NCBI GenBank assembly: GCA_910589415.1
Contig: OU342632.1
Location: 18,169,507 to 18,233,506 of the forward strand
DNA length: 64,000 bases
Reading direction: 5' to 3'
Source of the DNA: Malachius bipustulatus
Lineage: Eukaryota > Arthropoda > Insecta > Coleoptera > Melyridae
In this document: piece by piece, positions 44,478-56,444 of the stretch
Numbering within the stretch: position 1 is the stretch's first letter
Layout of the letters: every line of letters starts with the position of its first letter
Program-made: the position numbers and the translations under genes
The notes under the pieces: model-generated
The model's database searches: none
Told to the model about the DNA's origin: nothing
Seen by the model: the letters and a program-made list of their open reading frames with translations, nothing else

Positions 44478-45782
44478 ACGGAAGCGTAGAAGGGCCACAC
44501 TCAATTTTTTTTGTTATACTTAACATTCCGATTTATGAGTCGGAATTCTGACTTGTATCTCGGAATTCCGACTTGTAACTCGGAATTCCGACTTGTAACT
44601 CGGAATTCTCACTTAATCGTGAAAACCCATACGATACAGTGTAGCTGGTTATGAAAGCGTAGGACAAAAGATGCACAATTTTGTGGCCATCTCTAATCAG
44701 TCAAGGACATACAAAATATCTGTGACCGTTCCTGAAATATCCTGAAAAAACTGAAAAATCGAGATTTCTTATTTTTTTCATATCTTTTTTATTATTGGAG
44801 ATTAATAAATAATTTTTTGTGGGTTTACATAAGTCGGCAAGAGCTACCCCATCTGACATTTCAAAAATTTTCAAAGCCAAGTAGATCTCAGAATTTTCAT
44901 AGACAACTTTCGTTTTTCTTATGGCCGCCATATTGTTTTTTTATGTTGTTCGGTATAAAAAAAAAAATAATAACCAAAAACTGGTCAATTTCAAAATATA
45001 AATTAAAAAAAATTATTACTCTTTTTTCTTTACAAAAAAGACAACTTTATAGACCGAATTTCATTAGATAAATTAAAAAACTATTAAGGCAAGGACTATT
45101 TCGGCGTATTTTAACAATGTTGACGTATAATCGATGATTCTTTTTGTTTTTCTTCGAAAAAAGAAGAATAAAAATTTGAGATTTTTTTTTTTGAAGTTTA
45201 TTAATTTTTGGTTTCCATTATTTTTTTCATATCGAATGACATAAAGAAATAATATGGCGGCTATAAGGAAAACAAAAGTTGACTGTGAAAACTCTTGGAT
45301 CGAGTCGGTCTTAAAAATTTTTGTAATGACAGATGGGTAGCTCTTGACGATTTATGTACTTAAGCCTACAAAAAATTATTCATTAATTTCCAATAATAAG
45401 AGAGATATATGGCAAAAATAAGAAATTTCGATTTTTCAGTTTTTTCAGAATATTTTAGGAGCAGTCACAGACATCTTGAATGTCTTGACGGATTCGAGAT
45501 GGCCATAAAATTCCGCATCTTTTCTCTAGACCGACCCTATATCTCTTAGCGTTCAGGAGATAGCAATTAGAGAAGGATGTATATGGTGTACCCTGTATAG
45601 GTAAGTAAAATTTCCTAGATATAAGTCGGAATTCCGAGTTACAAGTCGGAATTCCGAGTTACAAGTCGGAATTCCGAGATACAAGTCGGAATTCCGAGAT
45701 AGAAGTCGGAATTCCGAGATAGAAGTCGGAATGTTAGGTATAACAAAAAAAAATTAAGTGTGTGGGCCTTCTACGCTTCCGT
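44478..45782. mobile_element. Element Y: 8-bp target duplication, hAT-like, with subterminal repeats
   Basis: Terminal inverted repeats acggaagcgtagaagggcca... (44478) and ...tgggccttctacgcttccgt (45782). Flanks are identical 8-mers agaaaact at 44470-44477 and 45783-45790; the empty site in X copy 1 has one similar 8-mer. Inside the ends, a 20-21-bp unit built on tcggaattccgacttgtaac occurs about four times at the left (44530-44620) and five to six times inverted at the right (45620-45735). Each unit contains a cggaattccg palindrome. An 8-bp duplication with subterminal arrays is typical of hAT elements. The TIR start is not a hAT consensus I can confirm. There is no transposase. Confidence 0.88.
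44637..45595. mobile_element. Foldback family Z inside Y
   Basis: Left TA|cagtgtagctgg (44637), right atatggtgtaccctg|TA (45595). Arms pair over about 300 bp: 'gaaatatcctgaaaaaactg' (about 44732) with 'cagttttttcagaatattt' (about 45437), and 'cttatggccgccatatt' with 'aatatggcggctataag'. The left terminal part is shortened compared with 53132. No coding capacity; the 44701-44931 and 44817-45071 frames are arm sequence. Confidence 0.82.
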
Positions 45783-46101
45783 AGAAAACTCTGTATATAA
45801 CTCAAAATCTAACCATCGGGTCAATTTTTTTTGTATAGATTATCCTTAATTTTAATGGGCTCAATAACGCTCTATATTGGGGTAGTGCGAGAGTTTCTGA
45901 TGACCCTTTATGAGTAGGTAATAAAAATAGATCTGACAACATTGCCAACATATTTTTTTTTTAATTCTACGAATCTATGTCTTTTTATTTTTTATGTTTT
46001 TAAATTTAAAATTTAAATTTAAAATTTAAATTTTATGATTTTTCAACTCGAAATTTTATTGTATAATTCGCATATTTTTTTTGAAGATGTCATATATTAT
46101 A

Positions 46102-46364
46102 CAGGATGTTTGGTTAATAGACTAAAAAAAGAATCGAATTTTAAGTATAAAATAAAAAATAACTTTCACAAGATGAGGCCTCGTTTCGGAAATATTTCCA
46201 AAATTGTTGTTCAGTTAGGTACTAAAAAAATAAATTTTTTAGCAGCCTTAGTTTTACATTTTTGAAAATAGTTCCTAAACTAGGCCTCATCTTGAAAAAA
46301 TTTATTCTCACTTTACGCTTACAGATGACATGCGATTTTAGCTGTCCAGTTACTAAACACCCTG
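46102..46364. mobile_element. Single-unit palindromic MITE, founder form of the 145-bp family
   Basis: 263 bp, TA-flanked: TA|caggatgtttggttaatag ... ccagttactaaacaccctg|TA. Each half is one unit of the 145-bp family ('gatgaggcctcgtttcggaa' on the left, 'cctaaactaggcctcatctt' on the right). The centre lies near 46233. This is the simplest structure of the family in the window. Confidence 0.9.
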
Positions 46365-46618
46365 TAAAATATTATAGGACTCTAATTTTTATTAAATATT
46401 TTATTCTTTTTTCGGAATAAAAATTAATTTTTGTTTCACTGATTGTCACAAAAAATCATGACGCGGGCATTTTGACGTCGTATGAAAATCATTTGGTAGA
46501 AAAAGTAATTTTTTAATAAAAAAAAGAAGAGTAAAATTTTGATTCTTTTTTTATTTTTTACATTTTTGGTTTCCTTGATTTCTTTATCTAATACTGAATA
46601 ACACGACAAATCAATATA

Positions 46619-46968
46619 CAGGGTGTTTAGTGTAAGGTTAGCCAAACTTCAAAGGCTGATGGATCCTTCAGATTAAAATAATGAAGAAAATTTATATACA
46701 GGGGTGTCCGGAAAACTCTTCCGGAAAGAAAGATATACTATACGCCTTCAAAGTTTCAAGAATTTCATTTCAAAAATTTATGAAACGATAAAAATAATTA
46801 CGGAATAACCTTACAGTAAACACCCTGTATATGAGAATTATTAGTAACCATAGCCTCCGTTATTATTTTTATTGTTTCATAAATTTTTTAAATTAAATTT
46901 TTTTTTTCATTATTTTAGTCCGAAGAATCAGTCTGTGAAGTTAGGCCAATCTTACAGTAAACACCCTG
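46619..46968. mobile_element. Foldback MITE, family A ends only, with a second right end
   Basis: Left TA|cagggtgtttagtgtaaggt, right 'gaagttaggccaatcttaca' ending caccctg|TA (46968). An additional right end, 'ccttacagtaaacaccctg|TA', occurs at 46827. So either two elements overlap or a tail was duplicated. The inner segment includes 'tccggaaaactcttccgga', a local palindrome. Confidence 0.75.
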
Positions 46969-48242
46969 TATAGTGTAAACACCCTTAAGAAAAATAAATA
47001 ATCTATGGCCTAAATTGATACCCTGGAATCGTTGGGCTTTGAAAATTTATTAATAATTATTGTCAAATGGATGGGTCTTACTGACTTACATAAACTTACC
47101 CAAAATACATTCGATTTTTCATTTTTTTTTCAGCACATTTCAGGAACGATATAAGTACCTAATCCTGAATTTTGATTCAGATTCTGTTTCCTCCGATTAT
47201 AATTTGAAGGGATTACCATTCGTTATTTAAGAAAGAAATTTAATTGCATGAATTAGGTACTCACGTTTTCATTTTAGACGTCCAGGTTCTCCCGTCCCTG
47301 CTCTTGTTCCTGCACTGCTGCACTCTGGTAATGAGGGGGAGGGGGAGAAGATTGGATAATTAGGATAATAATTAGTTTTGTGCTCGTTGTCACGAACCGA
47401 TTGCACTTCTTTCCCGACGTACTCGAAAGGTTTTCAAAAATGCAATGCCGCTTGTCACTCTCGCTTTCTTCCGCCAGGTACCTATCACGGAGATGCCTTG
47501 TTGCTGCGTTTATTTTCAATAATAATATTAAAACCGCCCAAACAGATTCTTAATAAGCATAAAACAGAACAACTTTTATAAAATTAAACCGACGTTATGT
47601 TTTCAATGGTTTAAGATTAGGATATCCTTACATCTACTAAGTTTATATTCCTTCGATAGTCTGTTAATAAACCATTGAGGAAATGGGAGAAGGGGGTGAT
47701 ATAATTATTATAACTTTAACAATTATTATACTTTTAATGGAATTATAAATCAACAGTAAAACATTTTAAATGTCCGAGAAATGCATAATTAAATTGTTAG
47801 ATGACATTACTTCAAGTTACCTATTATTATAGGTAATACTTTTGACCAACCCGGAAACTAATAAAGTTCCCAGGATGTAGAAGAAACACCTGTTAGTTCG
47901 TCTATCTATTTTGACCTCTACGATGTATTTCAAACTCTTCACCCGCTTCACTCTAATATACCTCATACCTACCTACCATACTACACATGTCGATTTTTTT
48001 TTTTTAATAATATGTTAGATATTTTTAAACATTTTTAGAATCATTCAAAACGTCGGACACAAGTGACAGTTTTCATTTCGTTTACGATTTGGAATATTAT
48101 TTGAAAAAAAAATTTAGATGGATGATAAATAAAACAACTAATGTTTCAAAAAATTCTACTGTATATTAGAATTTGTTGTTTTATTTATCATCTATCAGTA
48201 TGCAGAGATTCTACAAAGTAGGGGTTGAAAATATAAATTATA
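46969..48242. other. No gene seen
   Basis: About 47275-47490 is GC-balanced and allows an 81-codon minus frame (47274-47519), but no domain, exon boundary or similarity is apparent. The rest is AT-rich. Confidence 0.4.
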
Positions 48243-48899
48243 CAGGGTGTTTCGTTAATCAGTGCAGAAAATTCAACTGGAGATTCCTTGCTGAATTTTA
48301 AGGGGGGTTTGTCGTAAAAAAATTTCTTAACGCCTCCCCTAAGAAGTTACATCCCCTTAAAGTAGGGTAAAAAATTCACATTTATCGATTTTTTTCTGAA
48401 ATGACTTGAAATAAAAAAAGACGGTTAGGTATTCGAACACTACTACCAGGAAGCCTTCATAATTACATAATTTTATCTGACCTTGTTCTCTGCAAGGGTG
48501 TGAATCATACTACCCCTAATAAAAGTTTTTTCCTGAACTTTTTTCCTAATAATATTTTTTTATCTTTAAATTCACACTTTGGAGGGCCAGTTCAATTGAA
48601 AAAAAATTGTTTCTAGAAAATTACACGGAAACTCAATACTTCTCCACTAAAGAAATAAAATAAGGGCACGTATTCAAGAAAATGTTGCCCATTTTGAGAC
48701 TGTCTTAAACAAAATATTGTTAATTTAAATTAAATATTATTGTGTTTATTGTTTATTATTTTTTTTGTGTAATATGTAACTTTTTAGGGGAAGCTTTAAG
48801 AATTTTTTTTATAACACACCCCCTTTAAAATTCAGCAAGGAATCTCCAATTGAATGTTCTGCATTGAGTAATGCAGATTAATTAATTAAAAACATCCTG
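48243..48899. mobile_element. TA-flanked foldback MITE
   Basis: TA|cagggtgtttcgttaatcag at the left, ttaattaaaaacatcctg|TA at the right. Arms of about 120 bp pair ('ggagattccttgctgaattt' with 'aaattcagcaaggaatctcc'; 'cctcccctaagaagttacat' with 'atgtaactttttaggggaag'). No coding capacity. Confidence 0.88.
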
Positions 48900-49468
48900 T
48901 ACAATTAGATGTACCGTTGTATGTAGGTACTTAGCGTTTACGGGAAACCTATTATTGTGAGCTTTAAAAAAGGGACACTGTATATTCAAGAGAATAGTAT
49001 ATTGTGAAACAATTAAATAGGTAGTGCATAAATTAGATTATTTCTCAGGAGTGTGAGAAAGTTGCTTTTTTCATCAATGCGAAATCGCTTTTTTGCACGT
49101 ATTATCTACACACCATAGCAGGTGCTTTTCCTCTGATTATAAAAAATAAGTCTTAATGCAATAATTATCAAATGTGGGAGAAAAATATAGGTGGCTAAAT
49201 AATGCAAAAGGCCATGAATACATAGAACACTCACATTAGACACCAATGAATATAGATATTGGTATCTACCAAATAAGATAAGATAATTAAAACTGCCATA
49301 CGAAAATGATTTTTGGCTGTGTCTAAATCATCTTTCACCTCACATAAATCAAGAGCACCAGAGAAATCTTCTATAGCTATGGTACAAAAAACGATGCGTA
49401 AAGTAGATTTTTTTACAGTGGTCTTGAGAAAAAAAAATTGTAACCAACTTTAGTTGTTATATCCTATA

Positions 49469-50183
49469 CAGTGCGCGAGAAAAGTAAGGAATAAATTCGA
49501 TAAAACGGAGAGGGCTGTTTTTTTTTTAAATAAAAAACAGGTCGATTTTGTTTTTAAGTTATTCAACTTTTGACATAACATTGGGATATATACAGGGTGA
49601 TGCGCGAAAAAGTGGTGACGTCATCGGCATTTTTTTTAAATGGCAACCCTTATTTTTTATTCCATTTTTTGATACTTCATTCAATTGCCAGTATGGTAAT
49701 GTAATCAATTTGTAACCTTAAATAAGGAAAATTCTGAGAAAACAGCTTGTGAGTTGAAATTGTGCACTTTTTACTGATGTGAAAATCGGAACAATAGCGA
49801 TAAAAAAAAAATATCAAATAAAAATGACTGTTTTTATGGTAAGTTTATAAGATCTGTCTATTAAATTAAATCTGTTAAATTAAATTAAATTAAATCTGTC
49901 TATTAAATTGAATCTGTCTATAAGTTCTTTTCACATAAATTTCGTCATTTAAGGTTACAAATTGATTATATTACCGTATTGGTAATTGAATAAAGTATTA
50001 AACAATGGAATAAAAAATAAGGGTTGCCATTTAAAAAAATACCGATGACGTCACAACTTTTTCGCGCATCACCCTGTATACCCCAATATTATGTCAAAAA
50101 TTGAACAACTCAAAAACAAAATCGACCTATTTTTTATTTTTTCAAAAAAACTCGAATTTATTCCTTACTTTTCTCGCGCACTG
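49469..50183. mobile_element. TA-flanked palindromic MITE, split at its apex
   Basis: TA|cagtgcgcgagaaaagtaag ... cttacttttctcgcgcactg|TA. Each arm is about 105-120 bp ('tgacataacattggg' meets 'ccccaatattatgtca' once the inner element is removed). The original palindrome would have been about 230 bp with almost no loop. Confidence 0.92.
49593..50076. mobile_element. TA-flanked foldback MITE inserted at the apex of the previous one
   Basis: TA|cagggtgatgcgcgaaaaag ... ttttcgcgcatcaccctg|TA. Arms pair through 'gacgtcatcggca', 'ggcaacccttattttttatt' and 'aatcaatttgtaacctta'. The loop holds a small taaattaaatctgt repeat (about 49860-49920). Confidence 0.9.
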
Positions 50184-50879
50184 TAGGTATATGTATAGCT
50201 ACAAATTCTTTGGCGCTCAATAATAGTGTACATAAAATTATTTGTAAGTAAGTATAACATGTGGGATTATAAATTTATAAATTCTATAGAAGAGATATAC
50301 CTAATAGGCATACATAAAATATTAATTTATGATAAAATCTTATGTTGCGTTTTCTTATCTTGATGACCAATAGCTTTGCTTTTCATGTGAATACATGAAT
50401 TTAGGTAAATAAAATTACACCATAATGATTTTGTTATAAGTACATACTTTTATGTTGGGCTTAACACATTTTAATTATTTATGAGATTATAGCCTTATTA
50501 CCACTTATAAGACAGATGTAGTATAGTGAATTAATGTAATCCGATTTAGCAATTTCAAATATATGGTTATATGTATGTATAGTGGTATAAAGGGAATAAA
50601 GTCAATGCAGCGTTATGTTTTTCTTTTGTTAATGGAATCAAGAGAATACAAAGGCGGTGGTGCGGTTTGGGGTTTGCGGATCATAGCTGAGCAAATTAAC
50701 TAGATGTATGTATAAATATTAGCTTTAATTTCGGTTTGGACTTGGACCGTCGAGTTGTTAAACTAAAGCTTATAATAATGCCGGGATATATGGCCATAAA
50801 TTTCCATACCTAAATCAACAGAATTTGTCAAAATATTAAAAAAAAAACATCCTACTGGAACCAGATCGTGTTCAAACGA
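50184..50879. other. No gene seen
   Basis: AT-rich spacer. Nothing supported. Confidence 0.4.
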
Positions 50880-51400
50880 TTAAAAGGCAAGTTTTAGAGA
50901 AAATCCGTTAAATGTAAAATCAAAAACTTAAGGTAGCAATCAGAATTCAAATTATCCTCGTAGATGTAGGTATAATAAGTCCAAAACGAATTTGTGATCG
51001 CCGTTCTTTGGAATCGATCGACCAGTGAGTAATGTTCATTGTGAGGATTGAACATTTCTGCATTTGTGAATTTGGATTCATCGGACATATCACGTCATTA
51101 AGAAAATTCGGGTTTTCTTGAATACGATTATTCACGAACGTGCAGGAGGTTACGCGCCGTTCACGATCCCCGAGTCTTTGCGAAATACGAACTTTCCAAG
51201 GATGAAATTTTAGTTTTCTCAACGGTCTCCAAACCGTTTGATGCGATGGTAATCGAAATCACGACAAATCCTTACCGCTTGCAAAATTTCTTGCTGATGT
51301 TCATTGGGCCTATCGCCATATCGTCTGGGTTTTTTTAAACGAGCTATATTGCCCCAAGGTTCTGTGCAGCAAAGAAAAATACCTCAAAGAAGGTTGTTGC
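50880..51400 (-). pseudogene. DUF4817-type/mariner-superfamily transposase relic (minus strand)
   Basis: Read right to left: KKPRRYGDRPNEHQQEILQA (about 51335-51270), then KFHPWKVRISQRLGDRERRV (about 51213-51154), FVNNRIQENPNFLNDVI, then in another frame SDESKFTNAEMFNPHNEHY (about 51085-51025), and YIYEDNLNSDCYLKFLI (about 50968-50915). The first catalytic Asp (SDES) is intact. The downstream FQQDGAP and PDLTP blocks with the other catalytic residues are absent, and the Trp-rich 'vWcGiig' piece is broken. About 170 of the expected 350 or so codons remain, with several frameshifts. The element's ends were not found. It is a different subfamily from the 15.8-kb gene, judging by the EDNLNSD region. 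Confidence 0.82.
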
Positions 51401-53131
51401 CGCTTTCAGTCAAATTGGAGCTATTGATAATGTCTGTGAGTGGATGAGCCAGTTCGGTTATGCAGTTGTTTGGCAATGAAGCAGGGAATTTCATCCATGT
51501 CCCATATGTTTGCCCCTGAATCTATGGAGACGACTCGCATGATTCCCCCGGGTGAAGTATGGGATATGGAACATGAATGACGAAGAGATAGGTGTTGCCA
51601 CATTAAAGCCATGAGTAGGTGTGACTATAAGTGGGGGAGTCGTTTTGCGAGAAAAATGCTACCGAGCATTTCGGAAATTTCCTCATGATCCTCCGAATTT
51701 GTACCATTGAGAAGAGGTTGTCGACTGGCAGTCTTTGTTTATTCGTTTTTGTTGTTGTTTCTAGTTCTAGAAAATCGTTGATATAATTATATAAGAAAGA
51801 GAGTTGTTCCTAAAAATTAGATAAATTAGACCCCTCAGGTACCCCTGTATTTATGAAAAAAGTCTCAGAAAGGATCCCATCGACGCCCACCTGCAAGTAG
51901 CGATCTCCGAGATAACTCATCGCAAGCTACAACCTCTGTCAGACATGCCATAAGGCTGCAGTTTTGCCAACAAAGCCCTAGAAATAGCCAAGCGCAACCA
52001 CTCGAGACTTCCCGTATGGTGCTCCACAGTTCCGTTACGTAGGTGGAGGAGTCACCTGTTGATCTCTATTTTTGGAAGTCATTACTGACTCCACTAATAA
52101 ACTACTTCTTCATTGCAGTAGGTAAATAAATGTCGGAGCCTTCGAAGAGGAGAGGAGCATAATCCACTTTTTTTTGGAGGTAAGAATCAAAAACTATAAA
52201 GCTCTAGAGGTTGCTGCTAAAAGTTTCAACTTATATAGTTTCGGATAGAGTATTTTGGAGTAAACATTGACCATTATATGCAAAGAAGTTTATGCTAATT
52301 AATTACAATATCGAATTTTTTTGTTGCTAGCGCTTGGTAGAGATATTCGGGCATAATGATGAGCAAACTCTGCAATGTAAACAGCATAAGTAAAAATTAC
52401 ATAAAGACCAGAAAAGTAAAGGATTCCCTTGTCGTATATAGGTATTCATTATTTTCCATTGAGATTCCGGAAAACGAAAATCACTCGGCGGGTATTAAAA
52501 AAGTGAATATAAAATAAAATAAACATAATGAAGAAGTCAAAAATTTCCGTTCCTCGGCTGAAAATATAATTTCGTCAAAGCATACAAATAAATAAAAAAT
52601 CCAACCCAATTAATCTCTTAACATTGTGGATCGTCCTCGAGCAAACAAAAAAATAATTGAAAATGAGTTAATTTTCCAGTAAGCTACGTTGGGCAAACAC
52701 TGTCAGCTCTCGATATTTCCCTTTGCGGCCACGGATTTATCCAGCCTGTACAAACAAAAAGCCACTAATTAAAATAAAAACAAATAATAGAGTCAGTACG
52801 CAAGTAAACATAAACCGCCGGCTTTCTCTTTGCTCTTCCGCCCCGTTCCTTCTCGAGTGTAATCCAATTTCAACAACTAGACGCGACTTCTGCTTAAAAC
52901 GTTAATAATACCAATTTCATCCCGACCAATCAAATTTCACTCTTTCATCATCAAGGCAGCAGGTATTTATGTTATTTCAATTAATTCTATAAACGCGATT
53001 TTGTGTAGCCAATTAAAACGAGTTTACACTGATTTTTGATTAGAAGAATATCAAAGGATTCGGAAAAATTTGATTTCCTTTTTTTATTTCAAAATAATCC
53101 GATTTGAGCATGCGAATATTGTTATAGGTAA
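51401..53131. other. No gene seen
   Basis: Mixed composition. Frames at 51421-51612 (minus) and 52723-52905 (plus) show no recognisable sequence. Nothing supported. Confidence 0.4.
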
Positions 53132-54335
53132 CAGGGTGAACCATGTATCCTTCTCTATACTGCTATCTCGTAAACGAGGGTCGGTTAAATTAGTCAAAAG
53201 ATGCACAATTTCATGCTTATTAAGTATCTGAAGCAAAATTTATGGAAACTGCATGTGTTCCTGAAATATCCTGAAAAAACTGAAAAATCGAGATTTTCTT
53301 ATTTTCGTCATACCTTTCTTATTATTGGAAATTAATAAATTATAGTCATCAAAAGCTATTAATTTGATATTACAAAAAATTTCAAAACCGACTAGATCAC
53401 AGAGTTTTCATAGCCGAGTTTTGTTTCTCTTATGGCGGCCGCTATATTATTTTTGTATGTGGTTACGTACCTATAAAAAAAAATATGAAACCAAAAATTA
53501 ATAAACTTCCAAAAAATTCCAAAACTTTTTACTACTTTTTTCGAAAAAATAAAAGGAACATTTTTTCTCCATGATATTCGGTCTAAAAAGTTGCCTTAAA
53601 AATGAAGAAACAGTTTTGCCAAACGACATAATAAAATAATATAGCGGCCATAAGAAAAACAAAAGTTGGCTATGAATTTATGAAAAGTCTGGGATCTAGT
53701 CGGCTTTGAAAATTTTTGAAATGTCAAATAGATAGCTCTTGACGACATATGTAAGCCCACAAAAAATTATTCATTAATTTCTAATAATAACAAAGATATA
53801 TGGAAAAAACAAGTAATCTCGATTTTACATTTTTTTCAGAATATTTTAGGAACGGTTAGATATCTTGTAGGTATTTAGGTCTTCATGGACTCGAGATGGT
53901 CACCAAGAGCGCATCTTTTCTCTAATTTTACCGATCCTAAAGTATCTCTTAAGAGTTCACGACTAATACACCTATTAATAGAGAAGGATATACACTGTGT
54001 CTCTTGAATTTCTGGACATAGGGAATTCCCATGTTAAAATAAACTATTGTAAATATTGGCTCCCCTAATTGTGTGTGTGTGTGAAAAGGTTGGGTTGGCC
54101 TGTCAAAAGCAAAGCCACCTTGAAAAACTATGAAAAACCGTTCAGTTTTTCCTGATTTTCTCGAAAACGGATGAACCAAATGAAAATGCAATTGTAGCAT
54201 AAGAAGCAGCTTTTTTTCCTTAAGAATAATAATAGTAAAATAATTAGGGGAGCCAATATTTACAATAGTTTATTTTAACATGGGAATTCCCTATGTCCAG
54301 AAATTCAAGAGACACAGTGTATATGATGCACTCGG
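53132..54335. mobile_element. Foldback family Z (full copy), right end split by a MITE
   Basis: Left end cagggtgaaccatgtatcct. Arms pair as in the 44637 copy: 'cttatggcggccgctat' (about 53431) with 'tatagcggccataagaa' (about 53640), and 'tgaaatatcctgaaaaaact' (about 53262) with the T-rich inverse at about 53826. The right terminus continues after the inserted MITE at 53993-54319, but is diverged. Confidence 0.8.
53993..54319. mobile_element. 327-bp TA-flanked MITE with ~80-bp near-perfect TIRs
   Basis: TA|cactgtgtctcttgaatttc ... gaaattcaagagacacagtg|TA. The inverted repeats match for about 80 bp without visible differences, so insertion is recent. The interior has no function I can see. Confidence 0.93.
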
Positions 54336-54589
54336 TCGTCGGTATACCTAACTTACCTATACAGAGTACCTACCTACAGACAGAATGTTGAGTTTTTTTT
54401 TAGTTTTCCTCAAAATATTGGTATTTTGCAAACATTTTTGAAATAAATAGCTATGCCGTTATAGTTATTTTTAAGGAACAAAATAAATAAATTTTGGAGA
54501 GGAGAGGTAAGTAAATAACATTTTCATTAAAGACCTAAGTTATTTCTATTAGACACAATTATTTATTATTACCGAGGGGGGGGGGGTTA

Positions 54590-55960
54590 GTAGTGGAAAT
54601 AATAAAATTGTACACTCTAGTAGAAATAACTGAAAATAGTGTGGAAATAATGTGGAAATAATGATTGCATGTGCACTTTGGTGGAAGTAAATGATGGAAA
54701 CTAATGTGGAAATAAGTGGAAATAGTATCTATAAATAAAGTGAAAATAGTTAAAATAATTTAGTATGTATGTAATAATTTCACTTTTAAAGTACCTAGTG
54801 TGTAAAAAACTGGAAATACCCGGTTTTTTGAAAATGACTGCAAAAATATTAGTGGAAATAATATGGCAATAGTAGAAATAATGTGGAAATAGTGGCAATA
54901 ATGTGGAAATTGTGTAAATAATTTGGAAATGGTGGACATAAAGTGGAAATAATGGAAATGATAGATAATTGTAGGTACACTATATAGTGAAAAAATTGGA
55001 AATGGCTTGGAAATAGATAGGTATGTAACTGAAAATAAGTGGAAATAGTGGCTATAATGTGGAAATTGTGTAAATAATGTGGAAATAGTGGAAATAATAA
55101 TAATTGTACATTATGGTGGAAAAAATTGGAAATGATTTGGAAATAGATGGAAATAGGTAGGTAACTGAAAATAAGTGGAAATAGTGGAGATAATGTTGAA
55201 ATTGTATAACCATTATGGAAATGGTGGACATATAGTGAAAATGATTTAAAATGTGACAATAAATTATCACTTTTCCATGAACTCTTCCTCTGTGGTGTTC
55301 ACTCGTGGAAATAACTGGAAATAGCGTGAACCTAACAGTCAATAGCCTGAAATAAAATGGAAAAATGGATCTTAATGTGGAAATTGTGGACAAAATGTGT
55401 CAGTAATGGAAATTATGTGGAAATAAAATGGAAAAAGTGAAAATAATTTAGTACATATGGAAATAATTTAAAATTTACAATATAAGGACATACCCAACAG
55501 AAAATAACTTAAAACAGGGGGCAAAATGGATAGAATAGAATAGTTTATTGTGTCTTAAATGTTAATAATTAATTTAAAAAATGCATAATTAATAATATAA
55601 TTGAAAGGAGATAAAGTGGAAATAAAATAAAATAAATATGGAAATAATGCGGAAATAGTGGAAATAAGGAGAAATGTGGAACTATGTAGTTCAAATAAGT
55701 TAGTAAGTAGGTAGGTACATGGATATATTATTTGAACATTTTTTCATCGATTTAACTCTACCCCGGGGTATTAGCTCTTGAAAATAATTGTGAAAAAATA
55801 AATATAAATAGTGGGAATAATGTGGAAAAATTGGAATTGATGTGGAAATAATGTAGAAATAGTGATGGATATTAAATGGAAATAATGTAAATAATCTGGA
55901 AGTAGTGCAAATTAGCTGTAAATGGTTAACATAATTTGTGGAAATATACTTATACACTTT
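54590..55960. repeat. Low-complexity tract of GGAAATAAT-like words
   Basis: Words such as gtggaaataatg and tggaaatagtgg recur about every 10-12 bp with frequent variation. The long minus-strand frames here, rich in Phe, His, Tyr, Ile and Ser, are artefacts of the repeat. A G-run lies just before it (about 54577-54586). Confidence 0.85.
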
Positions 55961-56444
55961 TCCATCGAGTAAACACCCCCTCTCTTATGTACTTTTATCA
56001 AAACAAGCCCAATGTCAGTGTATTGTTTATACCTAAACAGTACACACGGCTTCGTATTCTGGTCACGGCCAACTCTTGTCGATATAAGCATTGATTGCTT
56101 ACTATTATTGCAGTGTCGTCTTTATCAACTATCGTTTGTTTTATAAATACATAAGCTTACATAAAATATATGTTAAACTTTGAGAAATATTTCATTAAAA
56201 AAAATACAAGTGTGTTTTGTATTGTATAGGAATTCTTTGTATAAAAAAAAACAGGTGTACATAAAACACACTTAGATCCAAGATGTTACTTTTAGTTCCA
56301 GACTCCAGAGAAAATGTCGTTTTTCTAAACTTCAAGATTAGAAAAAACATATTTCGAAAACTAAACTTCTTTTGCGGGAAATGTCAACAAAATTCGTTAA
56401 ATATTCACCAAATGTAATTTTTTTATGCCAATTTTTTTATATAT
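55961..56444. other. No gene seen
   Basis: AT-rich spacer. Confidence 0.4.

Larger units (their letters stand above)
44071..45908. mobile_element. Element X (copy 2), split by insertion of element Y
   Basis: Left end 'gatggtgatcagaaactcgc' and right end 'gagtttctgatgaccctt', flanked by TA. It aligns with 20499-21064 on both sides of the insertion ('aagagt.ataaattttctt', 'gaacatgtgaataagttc', 'ggttgccaaacttcaaattt', then after Y 'ttaattttaatgggctc'). Confidence 0.88.

Noticed and set aside
47274..47519. 81-codon minus-strand frame in a GC-balanced patch
   Set aside because: Ends in a Gln/Glu-rich piece but shows no domain or clear splice site.
54849..55393. Overlapping 136- and 113-codon minus-strand frames rich in Phe, His, Ser and Ile
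   Set aside because: Artefact of the GGAAATAAT-type low-complexity repeat, which lacks stops in these frames.
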